From an uncultured Rhodospirillaceae bacterium (GTDB taxonomy: Bacteria; Pseudomonadota; Alphaproteobacteria; Rhodospirillales; Magnetospirillaceae): a stretch of DNA of 41,501 bases. Both the position numbers and the translations under genes were made by a program. This document shows positions 25,014 to 32,986 of the stretch, piece by piece. Within the stretch, counting starts at the first letter, position 1. Each line of letters opens with the position of its first letter. The notes below the pieces were generated by a model, which was given only the letters and a program-made list of their open reading frames with translations, had not been told where the DNA came from and made no database searches. The stretch is from contig CAIULK010000229.1 of NCBI GenBank assembly GCA_903899885.1, positions 1 to 41,501 on the forward strand, given 5' to 3'.

Positions 25014-25568
25014 ATGCATTTTCATCCTTCCGAGCGGATCGCGTTGTTCATCGACGGTGCCAACCTGCATGGGGCGGCGCGCGCGTTGGGCTTCGACATC
25101 GATTATAAGCGGGTGCTGGATCTGTTCTCGTCGCAAGCGCATCTGATTCGCGCCTTCTATTATACGGCGCTGACCGAGGATCAGGAATATTCGCCGCTGC
25201 GCCCGTTGATCGACTGGCTCGATTACAACGGCTACACGATGGTCACCAAGCCGACCAAGGAATTCACCGACGCCATGGGTCGGCGCCGGATCAAGGGCAA
25301 CATGGATATCGAGTTGGCGGTCGATCTGATGCAGATGGCCGAACACCTGGATCACGCGGTGCTGTTTTCCGGCGACGGCGACTTCCGCCGTCTGGTCGAG
25401 GTGGTGCAGCGCAAGGGCGTGCGGGTGACCGTGGTCAGCACGCTGCGCAGCCAGCCGCCGATTATCGCGGACGAATTGCGCCGCCAGGCCGATCAATTCG
25501 TCGAATTGCTCGATCTGGAGGAAGACATCGCCCGCTCGCCGGGCTACCGCGAGGATCGCGGGGAATAA
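25014..25568 (+). CDS. NYN-domain (LabA/DUF88-type) protein
   Basis: A 184-residue NYN (PIN-like) domain protein. Acidic residues of the metal site are visible: D14 in ALFIDGANLHG, D in KGNMDIELAVDLM, and D in VLFSGDGDFRRLVEVV. Family members include putative or proven RNases and the cyanobacterial LabA; substrate and role here are unknown. The ATG at 25014 has GGAG eight bases away and begins the conserved strand. Its stop overlaps the start of the uracil-DNA glycosylase gene (TAATG), so the two are co-translated. Confidence 0.82.
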   Translation: MHFHPSERIALFIDGANLHGAARALGFDIDYKRVLDLFSSQAHLIRAFYYTALTEDQEYSPLRPLIDWLDYNGYTMVTKPTKEFTDAMGRRRIKGNMDIELAVDLMQMAEHLDHAVLFSGDGDFRRLVEVVQRKGVRVTVVSTLRSQPPIIADELRRQADQFVELLDLEEDIARSPGYREDRGE

Positions 25569-26194
25569 TGACGCCGGATATCAATTGCCCGCTCTGCCCC
25601 CGTTTGGTGGACTTCCGGGCGGGCAACCGGGCGGCGCACGGCGATTGGCACAACGCGCCGGTTCCGTCGTTCGGGTGTTTGTCGGCGCGGATTCTGGTGG
25701 TCGGGCTGGCGCCGGGCTTGCGCGGGGCCAACCGCACCGGGCGGCCCTTCACCGGTGATTTCGCGGGCGATCTCTTGTATGGCACGCTGCTGGAGACCGG
25801 TTTAGCCAGCGGCCGGTATGGCGCCGACCCCAACGACGGCTATGCCTTGAAGGATGTGCGGATCACCAACGCGGTGCGCTGCGTGCCGCCCGGCAACAAG
25901 CCGACCCCGGCCGAATTCAAGGCCTGCCGTCCCTTCCTGACCGACGAGATCGCGGCCATGCCGAATCTCGCCGGATTCCTGGCGATCGGGCGCGACGCGC
26001 ACGAGGCGCTGATGGCGGTGCTGGGGCTGAGGAAAACGGATTATCCTTTCGCCCACGGCACCGTGCACCGGGTGGGGCAGGGGCGCGTGCTGGCCGATAG
26101 CTATCACTGCTCGCGTTTGAACACCAACACCGGCCGGTTGACCCCGGCGATGTTCCATCGGGTGGTGTCGGACCTTCGCGCCGCGGTCGCTTGA
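25568..26194 (+). CDS. Type-5 uracil-DNA glycosylase (UDGb)
   Basis: A 208-residue family-5 uracil-DNA glycosylase. The catalytic-type motif GLAPGLRGANRTGRPFTGD lies at 46-64. The second motif is DSYHCSRLNTNTGRL near 177-191. Four cysteines, C7, C10, C105 and C120, are placed to hold the [4Fe-4S] cluster of this family. It removes uracil (and possibly hypoxanthine or other deaminated bases) from DNA in base-excision repair. The start ATG overlaps the NYN gene stop codon. The next gene, gapR, has its own promoter. Confidence 0.9.
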   Translation: MTPDINCPLCPRLVDFRAGNRAAHGDWHNAPVPSFGCLSARILVVGLAPGLRGANRTGRPFTGDFAGDLLYGTLLETGLASGRYGADPNDGYALKDVRITNAVRCVPPGNKPTPAEFKACRPFLTDEIAAMPNLAGFLAIGRDAHEALMAVLGLRKTDYPFAHGTVHRVGQGRVLADSYHCSRLNTNTGRLTPAMFHRVVSDLRAAVA

Positions 26195-26212
26195 TTCCGG
26201 CCTAAGCGGGCG

Positions 26213-26241
26213 GTGACAGTTTTCGCGCCGCCTGCTATGGT
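26213..26241 (+). promoter_or_regulatory. Candidate sigma-70-type promoter of gapR
   Basis: GTGACA at 26213-26218 and TATGGT at 26236-26241 with 17-base spacing, 30 bases before the gapR start codon, in the 77-base gap after the glycosylase gene. Confidence 0.55.
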
Positions 26242-26271
26242 CCGCTCCCTTGAACACGGTGGGACCGGACC

Positions 26272-26535
26272 ATGAGCGAAGAGGAAAAAGACGCCAAGAC
26301 CGGCGGCATCGCCGCCGAAGCGCTGCGTCAGTACATCGACCGGATCGAGCGTCTGGAACAAGAGAAGAAGGCACTGGCCGAAGACATCAAGGACGTCTAT
26401 GGCCAAGTCAAATCCCAGGGGTTCGACCCCAAGATCGTCCGCAAGATCATCTCGCTACGCCGCCGCGACCGCCGCGAGCGCGAGGAGGAGGACGAGCTGC
26501 TGGCCCTGTATCTCGCCGCGATTGGTGAAGTGTAA
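26272..26535 (+). CDS. gapR: GapR family nucleoid protein (DUF2312)
   Basis: An 87-residue DUF2312 protein with the highly conserved core LRQYIDRIERLEQEKKALAE and a basic RKIISLRRRDRRER stretch. GapR of Caulobacter is an essential, alphaproteobacteria-wide nucleoid-associated protein that forms a clamp around overtwisted DNA ahead of replication and transcription and stimulates topoisomerases. It is monocistronic, with a candidate promoter, and closed by a hairpin shared with the convergent pyrE gene. Confidence 0.93.
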   Translation: MSEEEKDAKTGGIAAEALRQYIDRIERLEQEKKALAEDIKDVYGQVKSQGFDPKIVRKIISLRRRDRREREEEDELLALYLAAIGEV

Positions 26536-26555
26536 GAGGGGGGCTTTACCCCCTC
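26536..26555. terminator. Bidirectional hairpin between gapR and pyrE
   Basis: GAGGGGG (26536-26542) pairs with CCCCCTC (26549-26555) right after the gapR stop. The right arm overlaps the pyrE stop codon (26554-26556), so one small hairpin serves both convergent genes. No T-tract of note. Confidence 0.5.
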
Positions 26556-27243
26556 AACCACCCTTCCCGCCGTGCAGGGCGGACCAGCGGACTGGATCGT
26601 GCAGGAACGAGCGGACCTCGTCGATCGTGCGCTTGTCGAAGGCGCCGCCCGTTTCGGCCACTTCCAGCACGTCCCACCAATTGGCCAGGAAGGCCAGACT
26701 GATGCCGATCTCGTTCAAGGATTTCAGCGCGCCGGGAAACACCCCGTAAAAGAACACGACGAAGGCCGTATTCACCACGGCGCCCGCTTCCCGCAGCGCG
26801 TTGCAGAAATTGACCTTCGAGGCGCCGTCCGACGCCAGATCCTCGACCAGCACCACCCGCTGGCCGGGTTTCAGGTCGCCCTCGATCCGGGCGTTGCGGC
26901 CGAAGCCCTTGGCCTGCTTGCGGACATACAGCATCGGCAGCATCATGCGGTCGGCGATCCAAGCGGCATAGGGAATGCCCGCCGTTTCGCCGCCAGCGAT
27001 CGAATCGACCGATTCATACCCGGCGTCGCGCTGAATCGCGGCGGCGGCCAGCTCGGCGATCTTGGCCCGGGCGCGCGGATAGGAAATCACCTTGCGGCAA
27101 TCGACATAGACCGGGCTGGCCCAGCCCGAGGTCAGCATATATGGCTCTTCCGGGCGGAAGTTGACGGCGCCGATCTCCAAAAGGATGCGGGCGGTGGTCA
27201 GGGCGGCTTGTTTTTGCTCAGGCGTGCGCGACTGGGAACTCAT
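26554..27243 (-). CDS. pyrE: Orotate phosphoribosyltransferase
   Basis: A 229-residue PRTase. The PRPP-binding motif RVVLVEDLASDGASK (about 125-140) and SIAGGETAGIPYA and YVRKQAKGFGRNARIEG are typical of the PyrE type found in alphaproteobacteria. It converts orotate and PRPP to orotidine 5'-phosphate in pyrimidine synthesis. It starts at the ATG at 27243. It has its own candidate promoter and is convergent with gapR. Confidence 0.92.
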   Translation of the reverse strand: MSSQSRTPEQKQAALTTARILLEIGAVNFRPEEPYMLTSGWASPVYVDCRKVISYPRARAKIAELAAAAIQRDAGYESVDSIAGGETAGIPYAAWIADRMMLPMLYVRKQAKGFGRNARIEGDLKPGQRVVLVEDLASDGASKVNFCNALREAGAVVNTAFVVFFYGVFPGALKSLNEIGISLAFLANWWDVLEVAETGGAFDKRTIDEVRSFLHDPVRWSALHGGKGG

Positions 27244-27275
27244 GGCTTCGGCCTCGGAGTGTTTAGTGCGCCGCT

Positions 27276-27304
27276 CTCATAGGCGTATTCTTGTTTCGCC
27301 GCAA
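27276..27304 (-). promoter_or_regulatory. Candidate sigma-70-type promoter of pyrE
   Basis: On the minus strand TTGCGG (27304-27299) and TATGAG (27281-27276) are 17 bases apart, 33 bases from the pyrE start codon. Confidence 0.5.
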
Positions 27305-27402
27305 GTCCGTGTGCCGCAATGGATTGATTTCTTCGAACGAAGAGGGCATGGTTGCGGTTAATTTTTGGGGAAGGGGGCGTTCCGCGTTTCGGACGCCGTC
27401 GC

Positions 27403-27430
27403 TTGGGTGCAACTCGCGTAGAAATATAAT
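27403..27430 (+). promoter_or_regulatory. Candidate promoter with perfect -10 before the repeat-protein gene
   Basis: TTGGGT at 27403-27408 and a perfect TATAAT at 27425-27430, 16 bases apart. If used, transcription would begin only about 5 bases before the ATG at 27442, so the mRNA would be nearly leaderless or the true start is the in-frame ATG at 27454. Confidence 0.4.
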
Positions 27431-27441
27431 CAGGGGCGGTC

Positions 27442-30318
27442 ATGGGCGACACGATGATTACCGGTGACGAGGCCGAGTCGGAAGGCGCGGTATCCGTGGT
27501 GGATGTTGGCAGCCGCCTCGGGGGTGATTTTCCTCGCCCCGACACGCCCTCCCGTCCGGCACGGCGCATCGCCGGCGAGGCACGGCGCCGCACGCTGACC
27601 GGCGCGGTTCTGACCACCGCGTGGTTCGGCGTCTGCCTGTATTACGTCGATGTCTCGATCGGCTGGACCAACCTGCTGTTTCTGCAACCCCAGGAAATCG
27701 GCGGCGTGGTCGGCGCGGCCTTTGTCCCCATTGCCTTCTTGTGGTTGCTGGTCGCCTATTTCGATCGTGGCAGCCAACTGCGTCATGTCGCCGATGATCT
27801 CGCCCATCATCTGTCGCGGCTGACCTATCCGGCCGAGGATGCCGAGTCCCGCGTCAAGGCGGTGGCCGACGCGCTGCGCCAGCAGGCGATGGAGTTGTCC
27901 GATGTGTCGGCCCGCGCGGTCGAACAGGGCGAAGCCGTCCGCAAGATGCTGTCGCAGCAGATCGAAAACCTGTCCACCGTGGTCGGCAGCATCACCGGCG
28001 ACGCCAAGGGCGCGCTCGACGCCCTGCGCGACGAGGTTGAACGCCTGACCAACGCCGCCGATTCGGCGACCGACCGTGCCCGCGAGGTCGAAAAGCTGCT
28101 GCACCAGCAGACCCAGGAACTCGATCAGGTCACCGCCGCCGCCGCCGCCAAGGTGCGCGAGTTCGGCGAAACCATTCACAAGCATCTGGAGGCGGTGGAC
28201 ACCACCTCGACCCGCGCCTCGGAACGGGCCGACATCATCGCCGGCCGCATGCAGCGCAACACCGACGCGTTGGACCGCACCACCCAGGTGGCGGTGGAAC
28301 GTGCCGATCACGCGCTGAATGTTTTCGAACGCCAAGCGGCGATGATCGCCGACGCCACCTCGAAATCGGCCGCCCGCAGCGAGGACGTCGCCGCCACCCT
28401 GTCGCAGCGCGTCGAATCGCTGGAAGCCCTGTTCGCCCGTCAGAACGCCGATCTCGATCAGGCCGCCGAGCGTTTGGCCGAACAGACCGGGCGCATCAGC
28501 GCCTCGTTGCAGCAGCAGGCGACCGGTCTCGACCAGATCACCGACCGCGTGCTGTCGCGTATCAAGATCGTGGAAGAGGCGCTGTCGGTGCAGTCGCGCG
28601 AACTGTCCTCCTCGTCGGATCAAGCGATGACCCGCTTCCGCGAAATGGAGGAGGTGCTGGGCCGCCACGCCGAAAACCTCAAGGCGCTGGCCGAGAACTC
28701 GACCACCCGCTTGGGCGAGGTGACCGAGGCGTTCGTGCAGTGCGGCACCGATGTCGATACCATCGTCGATCGCAGCTCGGGCCGCATCCGCGAAGTCGGC
28801 GATGCCTTCCAGGGGCAAAGCCGCGCCTTGGCCGCCGCCTCCGACCTAATGCAGGCGCGTGGCCGCGAAGTGTCGGAAACCCTTCGTCTGCACATCGACG
28901 ATCTGAATCGGGGCGCCGAGCGCGCCGCCGCCCAGGCCGAGGCGATCCGTCAGTCGCTGCGCAAGCAGGCCGACGAATTGGCCGACGCAGCCAACGTGGT
29001 CTCGACCCAGTCGCGTTTGTCGGAAGCCTCGCTCAACCAGCAATCGCGTCACTTGATCTCGACCTCGGATCAGGTGATGGGCAAGGTCAAGACCATCTCC
29101 GACACCATGCGTCAAAGCACCAACGATTTGATCGCGATGTCGAGCCGGGTCGGCTTCGAACTGGAAGCGGTCGGCGAGGCGCTGCGGCAGCGGTCCAACG
29201 AAGTGGCGACGGCGGCGACCAAGGCGATCGCCGAAACCACCGGCGTTTCGGACATGCTGGAAGGCCGCTCCGAGCAGATGGCCAACATCACCGAACAGGT
29301 CGGCGCCCGCATCCGTTCCACCACCGACATGCTGCGCAAGCATTCGGAACAGATCGTTGCCTCGGCCGACCAAGCCCAGGCCAGCGTCAGCGCGGTGGGC
29401 GAGACCTTGCGCGAACAAAGCCAAGCCCTGGCCCGCGTCGCCGACGATTCGACCGACGTTTTGAAGGCGTTCGGCCAAGCGATGCAAAAGCACGCGGTCG
29501 AACTGCACGAAGCTGCCCAGCACGTGTTCGCCCAGTCGCAGACGGCGGGCGACGCGCTGCGTCAGATCAGCCGCGACTTCGAGGAAGCCTCGAACAAGAC
29601 CGCCGCGCAGGTTAATGCCGCGGGCGACATGCTGCGGGCCGGCGTGCGCGATCTGTCGGCCGCCACCGAACGGATTACCTCGCAGGTGCGCGCCTCGGGC
29701 GACAGCTTGCGCCGTCAGGCTCAGGAACTTCAGGACATCACCGAACGGACCGGCGGCAAGCTGGAAGGCTCGTTCGAAATGCTGCGCCAGAAGTCCAACG
29801 ATCTGGGCATCACCGGCGACCGTTTGTCGCAACAGGCCGAGACCTTGGCCGCCAACTTCGCCCGTCAGGCCGAGGAACTGGTCAACGCCTCGAAACTGGC
29901 CGAACAGCGTTCGTTGCAACTCGACGAAAAGCGCGCGCGCGCTTCGGTCGAGACCTTCTTGCAAAAGGCCGCCTTCATCGTCGAGAAGCTCCAGTCGCTG
30001 TCGGTCGATATCGGCCGGATCTTCGCCTCGGGCGTCGATGAGAAGGCCTGGCGTGAATTCCACCAGGGCGACCAGTCGGTGTTCGTCCGCAAGATCCTGC
30101 GCAATCTGGACAAGCACCAGATGGCCGCGATCAAGAACAAGTTCGAGGACGACGGCGAGTTCCGCGATTACGTCCTCAAATACCTTACCGAGTTCGAAAC
30201 CCTGCTCAATCAGGCGGCCAACTCGGATGTCCCCGATGTGCTGACCGGCACCTTCACCTCGTCGGAAGTCGGCAAGCTGTATCTGGTGTTGGCCCGTTCA
30301 CTGGGCCGGTTGGAATAG
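27442..30318 (+). CDS. Membrane-anchored giant coiled-coil protein with 27 tandem 25-residue repeats
   Basis: A 958-residue protein not assigned to a named family by me. A polar N-terminus (1-50) is followed by two transmembrane helices (~52-70 and ~86-106) and a short linker. Residues 142-827 are 27 copies of a 25-residue repeat with one extra 11-residue segment after copy 7. Each copy has hydrophobic residues near positions 4, 11, 18, 22 and 25 (for example GETLREQSQAL), that is 7+7+11 spacing, giving one long coiled coil. Residues 828-958 are a distinct, probably folded domain. Two N-terminal helices plus a huge cytoplasmic coiled coil recall the polarity proteins TipN (Caulobacter) and GPR/RgsE (Rhizobiales); homology is untested. 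It is convergent with the flavoprotein gene. Confidence 0.8.
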   Translation: MGDTMITGDEAESEGAVSVVDVGSRLGGDFPRPDTPSRPARRIAGEARRRTLTGAVLTTAWFGVCLYYVDVSIGWTNLLFLQPQEIGGVVGAAFVPIAFLWLLVAYFDRGSQLRHVADDLAHHLSRLTYPAEDAESRVKAVADALRQQAMELSDVSARAVEQGEAVRKMLSQQIENLSTVVGSITGDAKGALDALRDEVERLTNAADSATDRAREVEKLLHQQTQELDQVTAAAAAKVREFGETIHKHLEAVDTTSTRASERADIIAGRMQRNTDALDRTTQVAVERADHALNVFERQAAMIADATSKSAARSEDVAATLSQRVESLEALFARQNADLDQAAERLAEQTGRISASLQQQATGLDQITDRVLSRIKIVEEALSVQSRELSSSSDQAMTRFREMEEVLGRHAENLKALAENSTTRLGEVTEAFVQCGTDVDTIVDRSSGRIREVGDAFQGQSRALAAASDLMQARGREVSETLRLHIDDLNRGAERAAAQAEAIRQSLRKQADELADAANVVSTQSRLSEASLNQQSRHLISTSDQVMGKVKTISDTMRQSTNDLIAMSSRVGFELEAVGEALRQRSNEVATAATKAIAETTGVSDMLEGRSEQMANITEQVGARIRSTTDMLRKHSEQIVASADQAQASVSAVGETLREQSQALARVADDSTDVLKAFGQAMQKHAVELHEAAQHVFAQSQTAGDALRQISRDFEEASNKTAAQVNAAGDMLRAGVRDLSAATERITSQVRASGDSLRRQAQELQDITERTGGKLEGSFEMLRQKSNDLGITGDRLSQQAETLAANFARQAEELVNASKLAEQRSLQLDEKRARASVETFLQKAAFIVEKLQSLSVDIGRIFASGVDEKAWREFHQGDQSVFVRKILRNLDKHQMAAIKNKFEDDGEFRDYVLKYLTEFETLLNQAANSDVPDVLTGTFTSSEVGKLYLVLARSLGRLE
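27865..29922 (+). repeat. 75-base periodic coding repeat (27 units)
   Basis: DNA coding for the 27 protein repeats, period 75 bases, with one 33-base extra unit (encoding AATLSQRVESL) between units 7 and 8. The units have diverged widely in both base and residue sequence, so this is an old expansion and not a slippage-prone tandem array. Confidence 0.75.
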
Positions 30319-30421
30319 TCGCTTCGGCGGTTTGGCTTCGTCGCCCTCGCCCTGGTCACCGGGGCGGGGGCGATGTCATTTCAGGCCCTGGCTTAACCGT
30401 GGAGCGGCACACCACATCGGA

Positions 30422-30513
30422 GCAACACGGACAAACACGGACGCCGCTCGCGTGGCCACGGAAGCGTCTCCTATCCGTGTTTATCCGCGCTCGTCCGTGA
30501 TTGTCCGCGTTGC
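30422..30513. repeat. Imperfect long inverted repeat of the ACGGACAAACACGGAC type
   Basis: The left arm (about 30422-30446) contains CAACACGGACAAACACGGACG. The right arm (about 30487-30513) is nearly its reverse complement, with further partly matching bases toward the centre (TCCGTGTTTATCC near 30474). It lies between two convergent genes, and its right arm encodes the last ten residues and stop of the flavoprotein. Similar ACGGA-rich intergenic repeats occur in many bacteria. It may act as a bidirectional transcription stop. Confidence 0.65.
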
Positions 30514-31749
30514 CTTGGATGATATCGCCTCGGCCGCCGCCGATCCCGCCGCCCATCCGGTGGCCAGGCAAGCGGTCAGCAAGTAGCCGCCGGTAGGGGC
30601 GTCCCAATCCAGCATTTCGCCCGCGGCATACACGCCGGGCAGGCGGCGCAGCATCAGTTCCCCGGTCACGTCGTCGAACCGAATGCCGCCCGCCGAACTG
30701 ATCGCCTCGGCCAACGGGCGGGGGCGCAACAGCGTGACCGGCGCCGCCTTGATGGCGGCCGCCAACAGTGCCGGATCGGTGTAAACATCGGCGGGCGTGA
30801 CCTCGCGCAGAAGGGTCGCCGCCGCGCCGTCAAACCGGATGGCGCGGGCCAGGTGGGTGGACATCGACCGGCTGCCGCGCGGCGCGGCCAGGGCGGCGCG
30901 GATCCGCTCGAACGGCCAATCGGGTTTCAGATCCAGGGCAAGCACGGCCCGTCCCTCGGCCCGGATCAAACCGCGCAAGGCTGCCGACAGGGCGTAAATC
31001 GGTCCGCCCTCCAGCCCGGTCGCGGTCAGAGTCACCGTGCCGCGCAGGCGGCGGCCCTGAAAGGTGACCTCGACCGGTGCCAGCGGGGTTCCCGCATACT
31101 GCGAACGCAGGCGATCGGACCAATCGGCATCGAAACCGCAGTTCGAGGGTTGAAACGGCTTCGTAACGATCCCCTGCGCCGCCAAGGCCGCGACCCAGCC
31201 GCCGTCCGAACCGGTGCGCGGGCGGCTGGCCCCGCCCATTGCCAGAATGGTGGCTGCCGGATGCGCGTTAACCGGCCCATCCGGCGTATCGAACGTCAGG
31301 GCCCTATCGCCGGTCCACCCCCGCCAATGATGGCGCGCCAAACGCCGTACGCCCAAGCGATCCAGCCGCGCCAGCCACGCCCGCAGCAGCGGCTTGGCGC
31401 CAAATCCCGCCGGGAAGACCTTGCCCGAACTGCCGACGATGGTCTCGACACCTAAATCCGCCGCCCATGCCCGCACCGAATCGGGGCCGAAACGATCGAG
31501 AAACGCACCCAGCCGGTCGGCGTCGCCGCCGTACCCGGCCCGGAATTCGCCCGCCGAAACCGCCAGCGTCAAATTCAGCCCACCCCGCCCGGCCAGCAGG
31601 AATTTGCGGCCGACCGTTGCGCCGCCGTCATACAGGGTCACGTTGCCCCCCGCCGTCGCGGCGGCTTGTGCCGCCATCAAGCCGGCCGGACCGCCGCCGA
31701 TCACGGCGATGTCGTTACTGATAATCGTCAGGGTTTTTTGCCAATGCAT
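30481..31749 (-). CDS. HI0933/TIGR03862-type flavoprotein (NAD(P)/FAD-dependent oxidoreductase)
   Basis: A 422-residue FAD protein. The Rossmann motif VIGGGPAGLMAA starts near residue 17, followed by VGRKFLLAGRGGLNLT, a strong marker of the HI0933/BaiN group. The C-terminal FAD motif is LPGVYAAGEMLDWDAPTGGYLLTACLATG. The family includes poorly characterised reductases; the substrate is unknown. It is divergent from the dsrE-like gene with a 44-base gap. The last ten residues (ATRTITDERG) are encoded inside an intergenic inverted repeat, so the C-terminus differs from a normal member. Confidence 0.82.
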   Translation of the reverse strand: MHWQKTLTIISNDIAVIGGGPAGLMAAQAAATAGGNVTLYDGGATVGRKFLLAGRGGLNLTLAVSAGEFRAGYGGDADRLGAFLDRFGPDSVRAWAADLGVETIVGSSGKVFPAGFGAKPLLRAWLARLDRLGVRRLARHHWRGWTGDRALTFDTPDGPVNAHPAATILAMGGASRPRTGSDGGWVAALAAQGIVTKPFQPSNCGFDADWSDRLRSQYAGTPLAPVEVTFQGRRLRGTVTLTATGLEGGPIYALSAALRGLIRAEGRAVLALDLKPDWPFERIRAALAAPRGSRSMSTHLARAIRFDGAAATLLREVTPADVYTDPALLAAAIKAAPVTLLRPRPLAEAISSAGGIRFDDVTGELMLRRLPGVYAAGEMLDWDAPTGGYLLTACLATGWAAGSAAAEAISSKATRTITDERG

Positions 31750-31793
31750 CTGCCATTATCGTTGGCCATAGTGTGACATTGGAGGCAATCCTC

Positions 31794-32162
31794 GTGGCAA
31801 AAAAATATCTGTTCATGGCGACTCATGGAATCGAGGACCCCGAGCGGGCCACCCTGCCGCTGGCGATGGCGAACGCCGCCTTGGCCGGTGACAAGGAAGT
31901 GGTGCTGGGCCTTCAAGCGGGCGGTGTGCTGTTGGCGCGGATCGGTGAACTGGCGGGCGTTCAGGCCGAGCGGTTCCCGCCGTTGCAGGATCTTTTCAAC
32001 GCGTTCATGGAGGCCGGCGGCACCCTGCTGGTGTGCGCGCCGTGCCTGATGGCGCGCGGTGTCGATGACATGAAGACCCAATTGGTCGCGGGCGCGCAAG
32101 TGGTGGGCGCGGCGGCCTTCGTTTCCGCCGCCGACGACGCCGACCACGTCATGGTATACTAA
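31794..32162 (+). CDS. DsrE/DsrF-like family protein
   Basis: A 122-residue DsrE-fold protein: an alternating alpha/beta pattern with KYLFMATHGIEDPERATLPL at the start and C81-x2-C84 in LLVCAPCLMARG. DsrE-type proteins carry persulfide sulfur or have related small-molecule roles; the cysteine pair here could take part in thiol chemistry, which is inference. The GTG at 31794 was chosen because GGAGG lies eight bases upstream; another in-frame GTG at 31773 has no such site. The Crp/Fnr gene follows after 66 bases. Confidence 0.75.
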   Translation: MAKKYLFMATHGIEDPERATLPLAMANAALAGDKEVVLGLQAGGVLLARIGELAGVQAERFPPLQDLFNAFMEAGGTLLVCAPCLMARGVDDMKTQLVAGAQVVGAAAFVSAADDADHVMVY

Positions 32163-32228
32163 AATCCCGCCTTTCCCGCGTTCGGCCGCTCTGTCAAGAT
32201 CACGCGGTCGAATGTGGGAGGCGAAAAG

Positions 32229-32951
32229 GTGCGGCGGAACGGGAGTGACCAATCTTGGATCGGCGGCGCGCAGTGCCGTGACTGCGCGATCCGTCATCTC
32301 GTGCTGTTTGCCGATCTTAAGGAAGCCGATTTCAACCTGATCCACCTACCGATCGAAAACCGGCGGGTGGCGACCGGCGCGGCGCTGTATCACGCGGGCG
32401 ACGCCGGGACTTCGGTCTTCACGGTGCGCGAGGGGCTGCTGAAGCTGGTGCAATACACCGCCGACGGCGAACCCAGGATCGTCCGGCTGCTTCGGCCGGG
32501 CGCGGTGGCGGGCCTCGAATCCCTGGCCAACGAACCCTATCAGCATACGGCGGTGGCCTTGGCCCCCACCCGGGTGTGCGGCATTCCGCGCGATGTGATC
32601 GATCGGCTGAACCGCGAAACCCCGCGTCTGCATCGGCAATTGATGGGCAAGTGGCAAGCCAGCCTGAAATCCGCCGACGAATGCCTGACCGCCCTGGGCA
32701 CCGGCACCGCGCGCCAACGGGTGGCACGCTTGTTCCTGCATTTGCTGGGCGATGGCGAGGACACCAAAACCCGCTTCCTGCGGCGCGACGATGTCGGCGC
32801 CTTGTTGTCGGTAACCACCGAGACCGCGTGCCGTACCGTCGCCGGGTTGAAGCGCGAGGGAATCATCATCGCCGATGGCGCCAACCAATTCCGCTGCGAC
32901 CGCGCCAAACTGGACGCCATCGCCAACGAATCACGCCCAGCCTTGGATTGA
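32229..32951 (+). CDS. Crp/Fnr-family transcription regulator with incomplete FNR cysteine set
   Basis: A 240-residue regulator: a cyclic-nucleotide-binding-type beta-roll (~28-125), dimer helix (~128-160) and winged helix-turn-helix (~185-220) with recognition segment TTETACRTVAGLKREG, keeping the FNR-type E and R. N-terminal C16 and C19 plus C117 match three of the four [4Fe-4S] ligands of E. coli FNR (C20, C23, C122), but the ligand equivalent to C29 is replaced by V25. Redox sensing through a standard cluster is therefore doubtful. The GTG at 32229 has GGGAGG seven bases before it; an in-frame GTG at 32214 is possible. DUF2946 and copper genes follow. Confidence 0.8.
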   Translation: MRRNGSDQSWIGGAQCRDCAIRHLVLFADLKEADFNLIHLPIENRRVATGAALYHAGDAGTSVFTVREGLLKLVQYTADGEPRIVRLLRPGAVAGLESLANEPYQHTAVALAPTRVCGIPRDVIDRLNRETPRLHRQLMGKWQASLKSADECLTALGTGTARQRVARLFLHLLGDGEDTKTRFLRRDDVGALLSVTTETACRTVAGLKREGIIIADGANQFRCDRAKLDAIANESRPALD

Positions 32952-32986
32952 CTCTGGCGCGGGCTGTTGTCATCGTTGCCGCTGTG

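Noticed and set aside
27430-30117. Large minus-strand open frames opposite the 25-residue-repeat gene
   Set aside because: Their apparent repeats are only the reverse reading of the coiled-coil repeats; the plus-strand reading gives membrane helices, coherent repeats and a folded end.
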